From: Polymorphospora lycopeni
GTDB taxonomy: Bacteria > Actinomycetota > Actinomycetes > Mycobacteriales > Micromonosporaceae
Direction of reading: 5' to 3'
DNA: 64,000 nt
NCBI RefSeq assembly: GCF_042237075.1
Contig: NZ_JBCGDC010000001.1
Coordinates: forward strand, 62,001-126,000
The first letter of the stretch is position 1, and the number at the start of each line of letters is the position of its first letter. This document shows, piece by piece, positions 1-9,366 of this stretch. The notes beneath the pieces are model-generated. The model was not told where the DNA came from. It worked only from the letters and a program-made list of their open reading frames with translations, and ran no database searches. The translations under genes were made by a program, and so were the position numbers.

Positions 1-2390
1 ATGACCCCGCCGTTGCTCGTGATCGCGAACAACTCGTCATCCGGACTGATCACAACCGCTCCGACCAGCCCGCCCCGGCGTTCGGTGATCTTCGCGGTCA
101 GCACACCCTTGCCACCCCGTCCCTGGACGGGATATTCCTCGATCGGCGTCCGCTTGGCGTACCCGCCGTTCGTGGCCACCAAAACATCCATTCCCTCGCG
201 AACGACCTCCATCGCGAGGAGTACGTCGTCATCGGTGAACCGCATACCGATCACCCCGGAGGTCGCCCGGCCCATCGGCCGCAGCGCCTCGTCGGTGGCG
301 TTGAACCGGATCGCCTGAGCCTGCTTCGACACCAACAGCAGGTCGTCCTCGGCGGCGACCAGGGCGGCGCCGACGAGTTCGTCCTCGTCACGCAGGTTGA
401 TGCCGATGATGCCGCCGCTGCGGTTGGAGTCGAACTCCTCCAGCCGGGTCTTCTTGACCAGGCCGTTCTTGGTGGCGAGCACCAGGTAGGGCGCGACCTG
501 GTAGTTCGGGATCTCGATGATCTGCGCGATCTGCTCGTCGGGCTGGAACGCGAGCAGGTTGGCCACGTGCTGGCCCTTGGCGGTACGGCTGGCCTCGGGC
601 AGTTCGTACGCCTTGGCGCGGTAGACCCGCCCCTTGTTGGTGAAGAAAAGGATCCAGTCGTGGGTCGAGCAGACGAAGAAGTGGCTGACGATGTCGTCCT
701 GCCGCAGCGTGGCGCCGCTCACACCCTTGCCGCCGCGCCGCTGCGAGCGGTAGAGGTCGACCTTGGTGCGCTTGGCGTAGCCGGTCCGGGTGATGGTGAC
801 GACGACGTCCTCGCGGGCGATCAGGTCTTCCATCGAGACCTCGCCGTCGAACGGCAGGATCTTGGTACGCCGCTCGTCGCCCCACTTGGCGACGATCTCG
901 CCGAGTTCCTCCGAGACGATCTTCCGCTGCCGTTCGGGCTTGGCCAGGATGTCCTTGAGGTCGAGGATCTCGAGTTCGAGCTTGGCCAGGTCGTCGAGGA
1001 TCTTCTGGCGTTCCAGCGCGGCCAGCCGGCGAAGCTGCATGTCGAGAATCGCCGTGGCCTGGATCTCGTCGATGTCGAGAAGCTGGATGAGGCCCTGCCG
1101 GGCGTCCTCCACCGTCGGCGACCGCCGGATGAGGGCGATCACCTCGTCGAGCGCGTCGAGCGCCTTGACCAGGCCGCGCAGGATGTGGGCCCGCTCCTCG
1201 GCCTTGCGCAGCCGGTAGGCGGTCCGGCGCCGGATCACGTCGATCTGGTGGTCGACGTAGTGGCGGATGAACTGGGCCAGGTTGAGGGTGCGTGGTACGC
1301 CGTCGACCAGCGCCAGCATGTTGGCGCCGAACGTCTCCTGGAGTTGGGTGTGCTTGTAGAGGTTGTTGAGCACCACCTTGGCGACCGCGTCGCGCTTGAG
1401 CACCAGCACCAGGCGCATGCCGGTACGACCGGAGGACTCCTCGCGGATGTCGGCGATGCCGGCGAGCTTGCCCTCCTTGATCAGCTCGGCGATCCGTTCG
1501 GCGAGGTTGTCCGGGTTGACCTGGTAGGGCAGCTCGGTGACGACGAGGCTGGTCCGGCCCCGCTTGTCCTCCTCGACCTCCACGACGGCGCGCATCCTGA
1601 TCGAACCGCGCCCGGTGCGGTAGGCGTCCTGGATCGCCTGGGTGCCGACGATCAGGCCGTACGTCGGGAAGTCGGGGCCCTTGACGATCTCGATGAGCGC
1701 GTCGAGGGTGGTCGGCTCGTCGGCCTCCGGGTGCTCCAGGCACCACTGGACGGCGGCGGCGATCTCCCGCAGGTTGTGCGGCGGGATCTTGGTCGCCATG
1801 CCGACCGCGATGCCCTCGGAGCCGTTGATCAGCAGGTTGGGGATCCGGGCTGGCAGGATGGTCGGCTCTTTGGCCCGGCCGTCGTAGTTGTCCTGGAAGT
1901 CGACGGTGTCCTCGTCGATGTCGCGGAGCAGCTCCATCGCGAGCGGGGACAGCTTCGACTCGGTGTAACGCATGGCCGCGGCCGGGTCGTTGCCGGGCGA
2001 GCCGAAGTTGCCGTTGCCGTCGATCAGCGGGTAGCGCAACGACCAGGGCTGGGCCATCCGCACCAGGGCGTCGTAGATCGACGCGTCACCGTGCGGGTGG
2101 TAGTTGCCCATGACGTCGCCGACGACGCGCGCGCACTTCACGTAGCCACGGTCCGGCCGGTAGCCGGAGTCGAACATGGCGTAGAGGATCTTGCGGTGGA
2201 CGGGCTTGAGGCCGTCGCGCACGTCCGGCAGCGCCCGGCCCACGATGACGCTCATCGCGTAGTCGAGGTACGAGCGCTGCATCTCGATCTCGAGGCCGAC
2301 CGGTTCGATGCGGTCGTGGACGATCGCACCACCGGCGGCGGCCGGAGCGCCCTCCGGCTCGCTCTCGAAGGACTCGGGATTATCCGTCAC
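1..2390 (-). CDS. gyrA: DNA gyrase subunit A (3' end cut by window edge)
   Basis: Breakage-reunion subunit of DNA gyrase, which introduces negative supercoils together with GyrB. The reading frame is open from a GTG at 2388-2390 to base 1, about 796 residues, so only the last few dozen residues are missing. The catalytic tyrosine is Tyr142 in the MRYTESKL motif, preceded by the quinolone-pocket motif HPHGDASIYD. The GyrA box QRRGGKG lies in the C-terminal beta-pinwheel part near base 740. It lies 123 bp after gyrB on the same strand, the usual actinobacterial gyrB-gyrA pair, and the gap carries DnaA boxes. Confidence 0.97.
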   Translation of the reverse strand, partial: MTDNPESFESEPEGAPAAAGGAIVHDRIEPVGLEIEMQRSYLDYAMSVIVGRALPDVRDGLKPVHRKILYAMFDSGYRPDRGYVKCARVVGDVMGNYHPHGDASIYDALVRMAQPWSLRYPLIDGNGNFGSPGNDPAAAMRYTESKLSPLAMELLRDIDEDTVDFQDNYDGRAKEPTILPARIPNLLINGSEGIAVGMATKIPPHNLREIAAAVQWCLEHPEADEPTTLDALIEIVKGPDFPTYGLIVGTQAIQDAYRTGRGSIRMRAVVEVEEDKRGRTSLVVTELPYQVNPDNLAERIAELIKEGKLAGIADIREESSGRTGMRLVLVLKRDAVAKVVLNNLYKHTQLQETFGANMLALVDGVPRTLNLAQFIRHYVDHQIDVIRRRTAYRLRKAEERAHILRGLVKALDALDEVIALIRRSPTVEDARQGLIQLLDIDEIQATAILDMQLRRLAALERQKILDDLAKLELEILDLKDILAKPERQRKIVSEELGEIVAKWGDERRTKILPFDGEVSMEDLIAREDVVVTITRTGYAKRTKVDLYRSQRRGGKGVSGATLRQDDIVSHFFVCSTHDWILFFTNKGRVYRAKAYELPEASRTAKGQHVANLLAFQPDEQIAQIIEIPNYQVAPYLVLATKNGLVKKTRLEEFDSNRSGGIIGINLRDEDELVGAALVAAEDDLLLVSKQAQAIRFNATDEALRPMGRATSGVIGMRFTDDDVLLAMEVVREGMDVLVATNGGYAKRTPIEEYPVQGRGGKGVLTAKITERRGGLVGAVVISPDDELFAITSNGGV

Positions 2391-2425
2391 AGTCAACCCT
2401 TATCAGACTTAAAGCCGCATATCGC

Positions 2426-2465
2426 TGTGGATAACGGCTGTGGAAACCGTCGAAGCTGTGGATAA
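2426..2465. promoter_or_regulatory. DnaA-box cluster in the gyrB-gyrA gap
   Basis: Two perfect reverse-oriented DnaA boxes (TGTGGATAA at 2426-2434 and 2457-2465) flank a weaker copy (TGTGGAAAC, 2439-2447). They sit 36-75 bp upstream of the gyrA start. DnaA binding here is inferred from sequence only. Confidence 0.75.
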
Positions 2466-2513
2466 CTCGGTGACTCAGCGCGGTGGTCAATGTTCCGGCC
2501 ACCACTGATTCAC

Positions 2514-4457
2514 CTAGATGTCCAGGAACCGAACGTCCTTGGCGTTGCGCTGGATGAAGGAACGGCGAGCCTCGACGTCCTCACCCATCAGAACGCTGAA
2601 CAACTCGTCGGCGGTCGCCGCGTCGTCGAGAGTGACCTGACGCAGCGTACGCGTCGCCGGGTTCATCGTGGTCTCCCACAGCTCCGGGTAGTTCATCTCG
2701 CCCAGACCCTTGAACCGCTGGATGTCGTCGGGCCTGGCGTTCGGCTTCTTCTGCTGGCGCAGCGCGATCAGCCCGTCGCGCTCCCGGTCGGAGTAGGCGT
2801 ACTGCGCGTCGTCGCCCTTCTTGTTCCACTTGATCTTGTAAAGCGGCGGGGCGGCCAGGTAGACGTGCCCCAACTCGACCAGTGGACGCATGAAGCGGAA
2901 GAGCAGGGTGAGCAGCAGCGTCTGGATGTGCTGGCCGTCGACATCGGCGTCCGCCATCAGCACGATCTTGTGGTAGCGCAGCTTCTCGATGTCGAAGTCG
3001 TCGTGGATGCCGGTGCCGAGCGCGGTGATCAGCGCCTGCACCTCGTTGTTCTTCAGCACCCGGTCGATCCGGGCCTTCTCCACGTTGAGGATCTTGCCGC
3101 GGATCGGCAGGATCGCCTGCGTACGCGGGTCGCGGCCCTGCTTCGCCGAACCACCGGCCGAGTCGCCCTCGACGATGAACACCTCGGATTCACGCGGATC
3201 GGTCGACTGGCAGTCGGCGAGCTTGCCCGGCATCGAACCCGACTCCAGCAGCGACTTGCGCCGGGCCAGCTTGCGCGCCTGCTGCGCCGCGATCCGGGCC
3301 CGGGAAGCCTGCGTCGCCTTGGTGATGATCTGCTTGACCTCGGCCGGGTTGCGGTCGAACCAGTCGACCAGCCACTCGTTGCAGACCCGCTGCACGAAGC
3401 TCTTGACCGGGGTGTTGCCGAGCTTGGTCTTCGTCTGGCCCTCGAACTGGGGGTTGGCCAGCTTCACCGAGATGATCGCGGCGAGCCCTTCGCGGATGTC
3501 CTCGCCGGTGAGCTTCTCGTCGCCCTTGAGCAGCTTCTTGTCCGCGCCGTACCGGTTGACCACGGTGGTCAGCGCGGCCCGGAAGCCCTCCTCGTGGGTG
3601 CCGCCCTCGTGGGTGTTGATGGTGTTGGCGAAGGTGTAGACCGACTCGCCGTACGACTCGTTCCACTGCATGGCGATCTCCACCGCCATGCCTTCCTCTT
3701 CCGCCCCGAACTCGATCACGCTCTTGTGGATGGGGCTCTTGGTGTTGTTGAGGTGCCGGACGAAGTCGGCGATACCGCCCCTGTAGAGGAAGGTCACCTC
3801 GCGGGCGTTGCCGTCCTCCTCCTGCACCCGTTCGTCGCGCAGCCGGATGGTCAGCCCACGGTTCAGGAAGGCCATCTCCTGGAGCCGCCGGTAGATCGTC
3901 TCGAAGTTGAAGTCGACCGTCTCGAAGACGTCCGGGTCGGGCCAGAACGACACCGAGGAACCGGTCTGGTCGGTGGTCTCGCCCTTCTCCAGCGGCGAGG
4001 GCACCGAGTTGGTGTAGTGCTGCCGCCACACGTGGCCGGACTTGTGGATCTCGACGAACATCCGTACGGACAGCGCGTTGACCACCGAGACACCGACGCC
4101 GTGCAGACCGCCGGAGACCGCGTACGCCTTGCCGTCGAACTTTCCGCCGGCGTGCAGCACGGTCAGCGCGACCTCGACACCCGGCTTCTTCAGCTTCGGG
4201 TGGAGGTCGACCGGGAAGCCACGGCCGTTGTCGACCACGCGCACACCGCCGTCGGCGAGCAGCACCACGTCGATCGTGTCGCAGTGACCGGCGAGCGCCT
4301 CGTCGACCGCGTTGTCCACGACCTCCCAGACAAGGTGGTGCAGACCACGCTCACCGGTCGACCCGATATACATACCGGGTCGCTTGCGGACCGCCTCCAA
4401 GCCCTCCAGCACGGTGATTGAATCGGCGCCGTACTCCTGCTTCTTCTGCGCTGACAC
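2514..4457 (-). CDS. gyrB: DNA gyrase subunit B
   Basis: ATPase subunit of gyrase, 647 residues from the GTG at 4455-4457. This start gives the usual N-terminus (SAQKKQEYGADSITVLEGL); an upstream in-frame ATG at 4520 would add 21 atypical residues. The GHKL ATPase part contains RKRPGMYIGSTGERGLHHLV. The TOPRIM part shows EGDSAGGSA and the DxD motif in MADADVDG, followed by the C-terminal GyrA-binding tail with IQRFKGLGEMN. The gene precedes gyrA on the same strand. Confidence 0.98.
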   Translation of the reverse strand: MSAQKKQEYGADSITVLEGLEAVRKRPGMYIGSTGERGLHHLVWEVVDNAVDEALAGHCDTIDVVLLADGGVRVVDNGRGFPVDLHPKLKKPGVEVALTVLHAGGKFDGKAYAVSGGLHGVGVSVVNALSVRMFVEIHKSGHVWRQHYTNSVPSPLEKGETTDQTGSSVSFWPDPDVFETVDFNFETIYRRLQEMAFLNRGLTIRLRDERVQEEDGNAREVTFLYRGGIADFVRHLNNTKSPIHKSVIEFGAEEEGMAVEIAMQWNESYGESVYTFANTINTHEGGTHEEGFRAALTTVVNRYGADKKLLKGDEKLTGEDIREGLAAIISVKLANPQFEGQTKTKLGNTPVKSFVQRVCNEWLVDWFDRNPAEVKQIITKATQASRARIAAQQARKLARRKSLLESGSMPGKLADCQSTDPRESEVFIVEGDSAGGSAKQGRDPRTQAILPIRGKILNVEKARIDRVLKNNEVQALITALGTGIHDDFDIEKLRYHKIVLMADADVDGQHIQTLLLTLLFRFMRPLVELGHVYLAAPPLYKIKWNKKGDDAQYAYSDRERDGLIALRQQKKPNARPDDIQRFKGLGEMNYPELWETTMNPATRTLRQVTLDDAATADELFSVLMGEDVEARRSFIQRNAKDVRFLDI

Positions 4458-5031
4458 CCTCGGCCACTTTCTCGCACCACCCGGACTGCGGCTCCGGGGG
4501 ACACGGGGTTCGGCGGGCATTACGACGGCAGGCGCGCGGCCGACACCACGATCGCGGTCGGGGAACGACGGATCGCCAGAGGGCCGGACACACCGGTCGC
4601 CGCGGACTCCCGCGGATCGCGATCGGCTGGGACTCGTGTCGGCAACCCGGGCAGAACAAGCAGCCCGGGCCGTCGTGTCACGATGTTCCTCGTCTCCAAC
4701 TGAATCCTACTGTGCCCGGGCGACCAAACGGGTACGCGGCACCCGCGAAGGCGCCTCAGACGTTCATAGCCGGCCGAACCTCTCTGTCCGCGACTCCCCC
4801 CACACGCCACGGTGCGATCAAGGCTTCGGTTTCGGACCCGCGCCGGCTCCGGCGACCGCGACACGCGGCGTACGGGGGTCGCGTAATCGGGTCAGGTGTC
4901 GTAATTTGGCGGCGCCGTGCCGGACGGGCGGTTTCGGCCGCCGGCCGGACCGCCCGTACGACGGCCGCGAGCCGGTCGGCGGACCGCCGCGGCCGACCCG
5001 ACAGGACCGTGACCAGGAGAGGTGGAGCCCG
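4458..5031. promoter_or_regulatory. gyrB upstream region, 574 bp without a gene
   Basis: Divergent gap between gyrB (minus) and a small plus-strand gene. A minus-strand TAGGAT hexamer (4709-4704) could be a -10 element, which would give gyrB a leader of about 240 nt; no clear -35 partner is seen. AGGAGAGG just before 5032 is the ribosome binding site of the plus-strand gene. No RNA gene or further coding frame is supported. Confidence 0.35.
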
Positions 5032-5586
5032 ATGGGGCTGGACAACGTCGCCGTACAGTGGCCCCGGACCGGCTCGTTCTACGAACCGGTCGGCCCGGCG
5101 GGGTTCCCCGAGTTCGGTGAACTGGTCGACGCGCCACGGATCCCGGCACCGACCGCCACGCTCGCCGGGCACATCGCCAAGACCGGAGCGGTCCACGCCA
5201 CCCCGTACACCGAACTGGTCGACCTGCTCCTCGGACTGCAGGGTGTGCTGTACGCCACAGACGCCTCCGCCGAGGACGAGGACCCGGTGATCGACCCCGA
5301 CGGCTGCGCCTGGATCGCCGGCGGCCTGGAGCGGTTCGTCGAGGCGCACCGGGCGTACGGCGACCTGGTCACCTTCGGCACCGTCGGGGCGGTGCTCCGG
5401 GCGGCCATCTCGGCCGGGCGCCTCGCCGAACAGCAACTGCGGTGGCTCGACGCCCGCCTCGACGGCCTGCGCGACGACACCGGCCAGGTGCCGCAGTGGA
5501 GCTTCCCGCACACGGAGCTGGTGGTCCTGACCCGCTTCTACCGCCGCTGCGCCGACCAGGGCTTCGCCGTCTACGCCGACTTCTGA
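5032..5586 (+). CDS. conserved-looking protein of unknown function
   Basis: Encodes 184 residues starting MGLDNVAVQWP, with a strong AGGAGAGGTGG ribosome binding site 8 bases upstream. No signal peptide, membrane segment or familiar catalytic motif is visible. The protein is acidic, with leucine-rich helical stretches (YTELVDLLLGLQGVLYA) and a C-terminus ending RRCADQGFAVYADF. It lies alone on the plus strand between gyrB and the dciA-recF genes, and its codon use looks like that of the neighbours. Function not recognised; placed as a lineage-restricted origin-region gene by context only. Confidence 0.75.
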   Translation: MGLDNVAVQWPRTGSFYEPVGPAGFPEFGELVDAPRIPAPTATLAGHIAKTGAVHATPYTELVDLLLGLQGVLYATDASAEDEDPVIDPDGCAWIAGGLERFVEAHRAYGDLVTFGTVGAVLRAAISAGRLAEQQLRWLDARLDGLRDDTGQVPQWSFPHTELVVLTRFYRRCADQGFAVYADF

Positions 5587-5591
5587 CCCGG

Positions 5592-6200
5592 TCAGCCGTA
5601 CGTGTCGCGGGGACCACGACCGCGCACCCGGCGCGGCCCGCGTGACCACGACGGCGCCGCCGGGCCGTGGATGTGGAGCTTGCGCACCACGTTGTGGCCG
5701 ACCTCGGCGGCGATCCGGCGCAGCAGCGAGGCGGCGAGCAGCCGGAGCTGGGTCGCCCACGCGGTCGACTCCGCCTCCACGGTCAGTTCGCCGTCCTCGA
5801 GCTTGACCGGCCGGCTGTGCTTGGCCACGTCCGGCCCGACGACCCGTTCCCAGGCCCCGAAGACGGTCGCCTCGGCGGCCGGCTGCTGCCAGCCCCGCGC
5901 CTTGACCAGCCGGGCCAGCACGTCACCGAACAATTGCGGGTCGCGCGGATCGGGGCCGGGGCCGGAATAGCCCCGCAGCCGCCGTCGCGGCTGGCCGTCG
6001 GTCCCGTCACCGCCGTCCCGGTCCCGGTCGCCGCCGGTACGTCGACGCGGACGGGCGGCCTCCCGTCGGGCCTTGGCGGCGTCGAGCACCGCGCGGGCCA
6101 GCTCCGGGCCGCTGGGTTGCGCCGCCTCGCCGCCCGTCCCCGCGGCCGCCGGCTGGTCGGCAGGTCGGGCCGGCGGCTCGCGCCCGGAGTCAGTCGGCAC
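5592..6200 (-). CDS. DUF721 / DciA-family protein
   Basis: 202 residues from a GTG start that overlaps the recF stop by 11 bp, so translation is probably coupled to recF. The N-terminal 85 residues are Arg/Pro/Ala rich and likely disordered. The C-terminal half (residues about 95-190) has the DUF721 pattern with FGAWERVVGPDVAKHSRPVKLEDGELTVEAES split over this stretch. In the family, DciA is a helicase operator that helps load DnaB on bacteria lacking DnaC/DnaI. The position next to recF matches Rv0004 in M. tuberculosis. DnaB itself is encoded in this window at 56.9 kb. Confidence 0.85.
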   Translation of the reverse strand: MPTDSGREPPARPADQPAAAGTGGEAAQPSGPELARAVLDAAKARREAARPRRRTGGDRDRDGGDGTDGQPRRRLRGYSGPGPDPRDPQLFGDVLARLVKARGWQQPAAEATVFGAWERVVGPDVAKHSRPVKLEDGELTVEAESTAWATQLRLLAASLLRRIAAEVGHNVVRKLHIHGPAAPSWSRGPRRVRGRGPRDTYG

Positions 6201-7323
6201 GGGCCACCGCGCCCTCGGTCACCGTGAACCGGGCACCGCGCAACGCCTCCGGTACGTCTTCGGCGACGGCGCAGGTGACCAGCATCTGGGTAGCGGAGCC
6301 GACCAGTTCGGCGAGCCGCTCCCGCCGGCCGCTGTCCAGTTCGGCGAAGACGTCGTCGAGCACGAGCACCGGTTCGATCCCGTCGGCCCGGAGCAGGTCG
6401 TACGCGGCCAGGCGCAGCGCGAGCGCGTACGACCAGGATTCACCGTGGCTGGCGTAGCCCTTGGCGGGCATCGGGCCGAGCGTCAGTGCGAGGTCGTCGC
6501 GGTGCGGGCCGACCAGCGTCATGCCCCGGTCGACCTCCGACTGCCGGGCGGCGGCCAGCGCAGCGGCGAGCCCCGCCTCCAGCTCGGCCCGGCCCGGGGC
6601 GGTCTCGGCGGTCTCGAGCGTGGAGCGGTAGGTGATACCGGCCGCCCCCCGACCGGCCGCGACGGCGTCGTACGCCTTGGTCACATGCGGGGCCAGCGCG
6701 GCGACCAGGGCGAGCCGGCCGGCCAGCAACTCGGCGCCGTGCCGGGCGAGGTGGGCGTCCCACACGTCGAGTGTCGAGAGGTCACCGCCTCGGGTGCCGC
6801 CGGTCTTGCGGGCCAGGTAGGCGCTGCGCAGCAGGGCGTTGCGCTGCTTGACAACCCGTTCGTAGTCGGCCCGTACGCCCGCGAAGCGGGGCAGCCGGGC
6901 GACCAGCAGGTCGTCGAGGTAGCTCCGCCGTTCGGCCGGATCGCCCCGGACCAGTTCGAGGTCCTCGGGTGCGAACAGCACCAGCCGGAGCGCGCCGAGG
7001 ATGTCCCTCGACCGGCGTACGGGTGACCGGCCCAGCCGGGCCCGGTTGGCCTTGCCCGGCACGATCTCCAGTTCGACGAGCAGTTCACGCCCGCCGTGCA
7101 CGATCTCGCAGCGGATCACCGCCGCGCCGGCCCCCATCCGGACCAGTGGGGCGTCGGTGGCGACCCGGTGGCTGCCCAGGGTCGCCACATAACCCAACGC
7201 CTCGACGAGGTTCGTCTTGCCGACCCCGTTCGGCCCGACGAGCACGCTGACCCCCGACTCGAGGTCGACCACGACCCGCTCGTACGAGCGGAAGTCGACC
7301 AGTTCGAGCCGGCGGACATGCAT
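6190..7323 (-). CDS. recF: DNA replication and repair protein RecF
   Basis: SMC-like ATPase of 377 residues that helps load RecA at ssDNA gaps. Walker A is GPNGVGKT at residues 30-37. Near the C-terminus lie the ABC signature region SHGESWSYALALRLA and Walker B VLVLDDVFAELD. The ATG start gives MHVRRLELVDFRSYE, the typical RecF opening. It follows gnd by 7 bp and overlaps the dciA-like gene, forming a dnaN-gnd-recF-dciA run on the minus strand. Confidence 0.97.
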   Translation of the reverse strand: MHVRRLELVDFRSYERVVVDLESGVSVLVGPNGVGKTNLVEALGYVATLGSHRVATDAPLVRMGAGAAVIRCEIVHGGRELLVELEIVPGKANRARLGRSPVRRSRDILGALRLVLFAPEDLELVRGDPAERRSYLDDLLVARLPRFAGVRADYERVVKQRNALLRSAYLARKTGGTRGGDLSTLDVWDAHLARHGAELLAGRLALVAALAPHVTKAYDAVAAGRGAAGITYRSTLETAETAPGRAELEAGLAAALAAARQSEVDRGMTLVGPHRDDLALTLGPMPAKGYASHGESWSYALALRLAAYDLLRADGIEPVLVLDDVFAELDSGRRERLAELVGSATQMLVTCAVAEDVPEALRGARFTVTEGAVARAD

Positions 7324-7330
7324 GCGTCGG

Positions 7331-8203
7331 TCAGTTCTTGTGGATCGCGTGACCGCCGAACTGCTGGCGCAGCGCGGCGATCGCCTTCATCGCGGGCGAG
7401 TCGTCCTGCCGGGAGGCGAACCGGGCGAACAGCGAGGCGGCGATGACGTTCATCGGCACCGCCAGCCGGATCGCCTCCTCGACCGTCCACCGGCCCTCGC
7501 CGGTGTCGTCGGCGTAGCCGCGCAGGCTGGTCAGCTCCGGGTCCTCCTCGAGCGCGATGTCGAGCAGGTCGAGCAGCCAGGAACGCACGACGGTGCCCTC
7601 CCGCCACGACTTGAACACGCCGGGGACGTTGGTCACCAGTTCCGACTTGCACAGCAGCTCGTAGCCCTCGGCGTACGCGTGCATGAGCCCGTACTCGATG
7701 CCGTTGTGCACCATCTTGGCGTAGTGGCCGGCGCCGACCGGACCGGCGTGGACAAAGCCGAACTCGCCCGCCGGCTTCAGCGACTCGAAGATCGGCATGA
7801 GCCGTTCGACGTGCTCCTCGGAGCCGCCGACCATAAGGGCGTAGCCGTTCTCCCGGCCCCAGACCCCACCGGAGACGCCGACGTCGATGTAGCCGACCCC
7901 GACCGCGTTCAGCCGCTCGGAGCGCGGCAGGTCGTCGCTGTAGCGCGAGTTGCCGCCATCGATGATGATGTCGCCGTCGGAGAGCAGCGCGGCCAGTTCG
8001 TCGACGGTCTGCTCGGTGACGCCGGCCGGCACCATGATCCAGACTGCGCGGGGCGTGGCCAGCTTCTCCACCATTTCGGCGAGGCTGGCGACGTCGGCCA
8101 GGTCGGGGTTGGGGTCGTAGCCGACAACCTCGTGACCGGCCGTGCGCAGACGCTCGCGCATGTTGCCGCCCATCCGGCCGAGACCAACGAGGCCAAGCTG
8201 CAT
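7331..8203 (-). CDS. gnd: 6-phosphogluconate dehydrogenase, decarboxylating (short type)
   Basis: 290 residues, the short GndA-type enzyme rather than the about 470-residue form. It oxidatively decarboxylates 6-phosphogluconate to ribulose 5-phosphate in the pentose phosphate pathway. An N-terminal Rossmann motif GLGRMGGN starts at residue 7. The substrate site includes GGNSRYSDD, SGGVWGRENGYALMVGG and the catalytic-lysine stretch GAGHYAKMVHNGIEYG. The location between dnaN and recF is conserved in many actinomycetes. Confidence 0.95.
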   Translation of the reverse strand: MQLGLVGLGRMGGNMRERLRTAGHEVVGYDPNPDLADVASLAEMVEKLATPRAVWIMVPAGVTEQTVDELAALLSDGDIIIDGGNSRYSDDLPRSERLNAVGVGYIDVGVSGGVWGRENGYALMVGGSEEHVERLMPIFESLKPAGEFGFVHAGPVGAGHYAKMVHNGIEYGLMHAYAEGYELLCKSELVTNVPGVFKSWREGTVVRSWLLDLLDIALEEDPELTSLRGYADDTGEGRWTVEEAIRLAVPMNVIAASLFARFASRQDDSPAMKAIAALRQQFGGHAIHKN

Positions 8204-8232
8204 TTTGTGCCTTTCCTTCCGGTTCAGCGCGA

Positions 8233-9366
8233 TCAGCGGGTGACGCGGATCGGCATGATCAGGTAGCGGTAGCCCTCGATGATCTCGCCGTCCTCGGTGG
8301 CGGGCGAGATCACGGCCGACTTGAACGCGTCGACGAACGAGAGCACCGCGTGGGGCGACCCGAGGTTCTGCAACCCGTCGATCAGGTATTGCGGGTTGAA
8401 GCCGATGGTCAGCGGTTCGCCGGTGAAGGTCGCGTCCATCGCCTCGCTCGCCCGCGCCTCCTCGGTGCCGCCGGCCTCGACGACCAGGCCGTCGGAGCTG
8501 AAGCTCAGCAGAACCGGGGTGGTGCGCTCGGCGACCAGGGCGACCCGGCGGACCACCTCGACGAGGGCGGCCACGAGCACCCTGGCCTCGGCGTTGTGCG
8601 AGCTGGGGAAGAGCGATCGCACCGGCGGATAGTTGGCGCCGTCGAGAAGCCGGCTGGTGGTACGCCGGGTACCGCCGGCGAACCCGATCATGCCCTCGCC
8701 GGCCGATCCCTGGGCGAGGGCGACGGTCACCTCACCACCGAGCGGGCCGAGCGTCTTGGCGGTGTCGGCGAGGGTGCGGGCCGGCACGAGCGCGTTGATG
8801 CTGATGTCGGGGTCGTCGGGACGCCACTGCATCTCGCGCAGCGCGAGCCGGTAGCGGTCGGTGGCGAGCATGGCCAGCGTCGAACCGTTGAGCTCGACCC
8901 GGATGCCGGTCATCATCGGCAGCGTCTCGTCACGTCCGGCGGCGATGGCGACCTGGGCGACGGCGGCGGCGAACGCGGCGGCGTCGACACTGCCGGTGCT
9001 GGCCGGCATGTCCGGCAGCGCCGGGTAGTCCTCGACGGGCATCGTCGGCAGCGTGAACCGCGCGCTGCCGCAGACGAGTTCCAGATGTGCTCCGACCGCG
9101 GCGATGTCGACCGGCTTGGCGGGCAGCGCCTTGGTGATCTCGGCGAGCAGCCGACCGGAGACCAGGGCGGCACCGTCGGCGTCCCCCTGCACGTCGACGG
9201 TGACCTGGCTCGACACCTCGTAGTCGAACCCGGACACGTGAAGGAGTCCGTCGGTCACCCGCAGCATCACTCCGGCGAGAACCGGGACGGACGGCCGGCT
9301 GGGCAGGCTCTTGGCCGTCCACGCCACGGCGTCGGCGAGCGCGTCACGCTCGACTCTGAACTTCAT
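8233..9366 (-). CDS. dnaN: DNA polymerase III beta subunit (sliding clamp)
   Basis: 377 residues from ATG at 9364-9366 (MKFRVERDALADAVAWT). Three repeated clamp domains are expected; the C-terminus ends YRYLIMPIRVTR, matching the usual MPMR-type terminus. It tethers the replicative polymerase to DNA. It reads away from oriC on the minus strand, followed 29 bp later by gnd. Confidence 0.98.
   Translation of the reverse strand: MKFRVERDALADAVAWTAKSLPSRPSVPVLAGVMLRVTDGLLHVSGFDYEVSSQVTVDVQGDADGAALVSGRLLAEITKALPAKPVDIAAVGAHLELVCGSARFTLPTMPVEDYPALPDMPASTGSVDAAAFAAAVAQVAIAAGRDETLPMMTGIRVELNGSTLAMLATDRYRLALREMQWRPDDPDISINALVPARTLADTAKTLGPLGGEVTVALAQGSAGEGMIGFAGGTRRTTSRLLDGANYPPVRSLFPSSHNAEARVLVAALVEVVRRVALVAERTTPVLLSFSSDGLVVEAGGTEEARASEAMDATFTGEPLTIGFNPQYLIDGLQNLGSPHAVLSFVDAFKSAVISPATEDGEIIEGYRYLIMPIRVTR

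Noticed and set aside
567..2465. 632-residue open frame on the plus strand over gyrA
   Set aside because: Antisense shadow of gyrA; high GC at the third codon position leaves long open frames opposite genes. No ribosome binding site or protein features.
2490..4421. 643-residue plus-strand open frame over gyrB
   Set aside because: Same GC effect; gyrB on the minus strand has full motif support.
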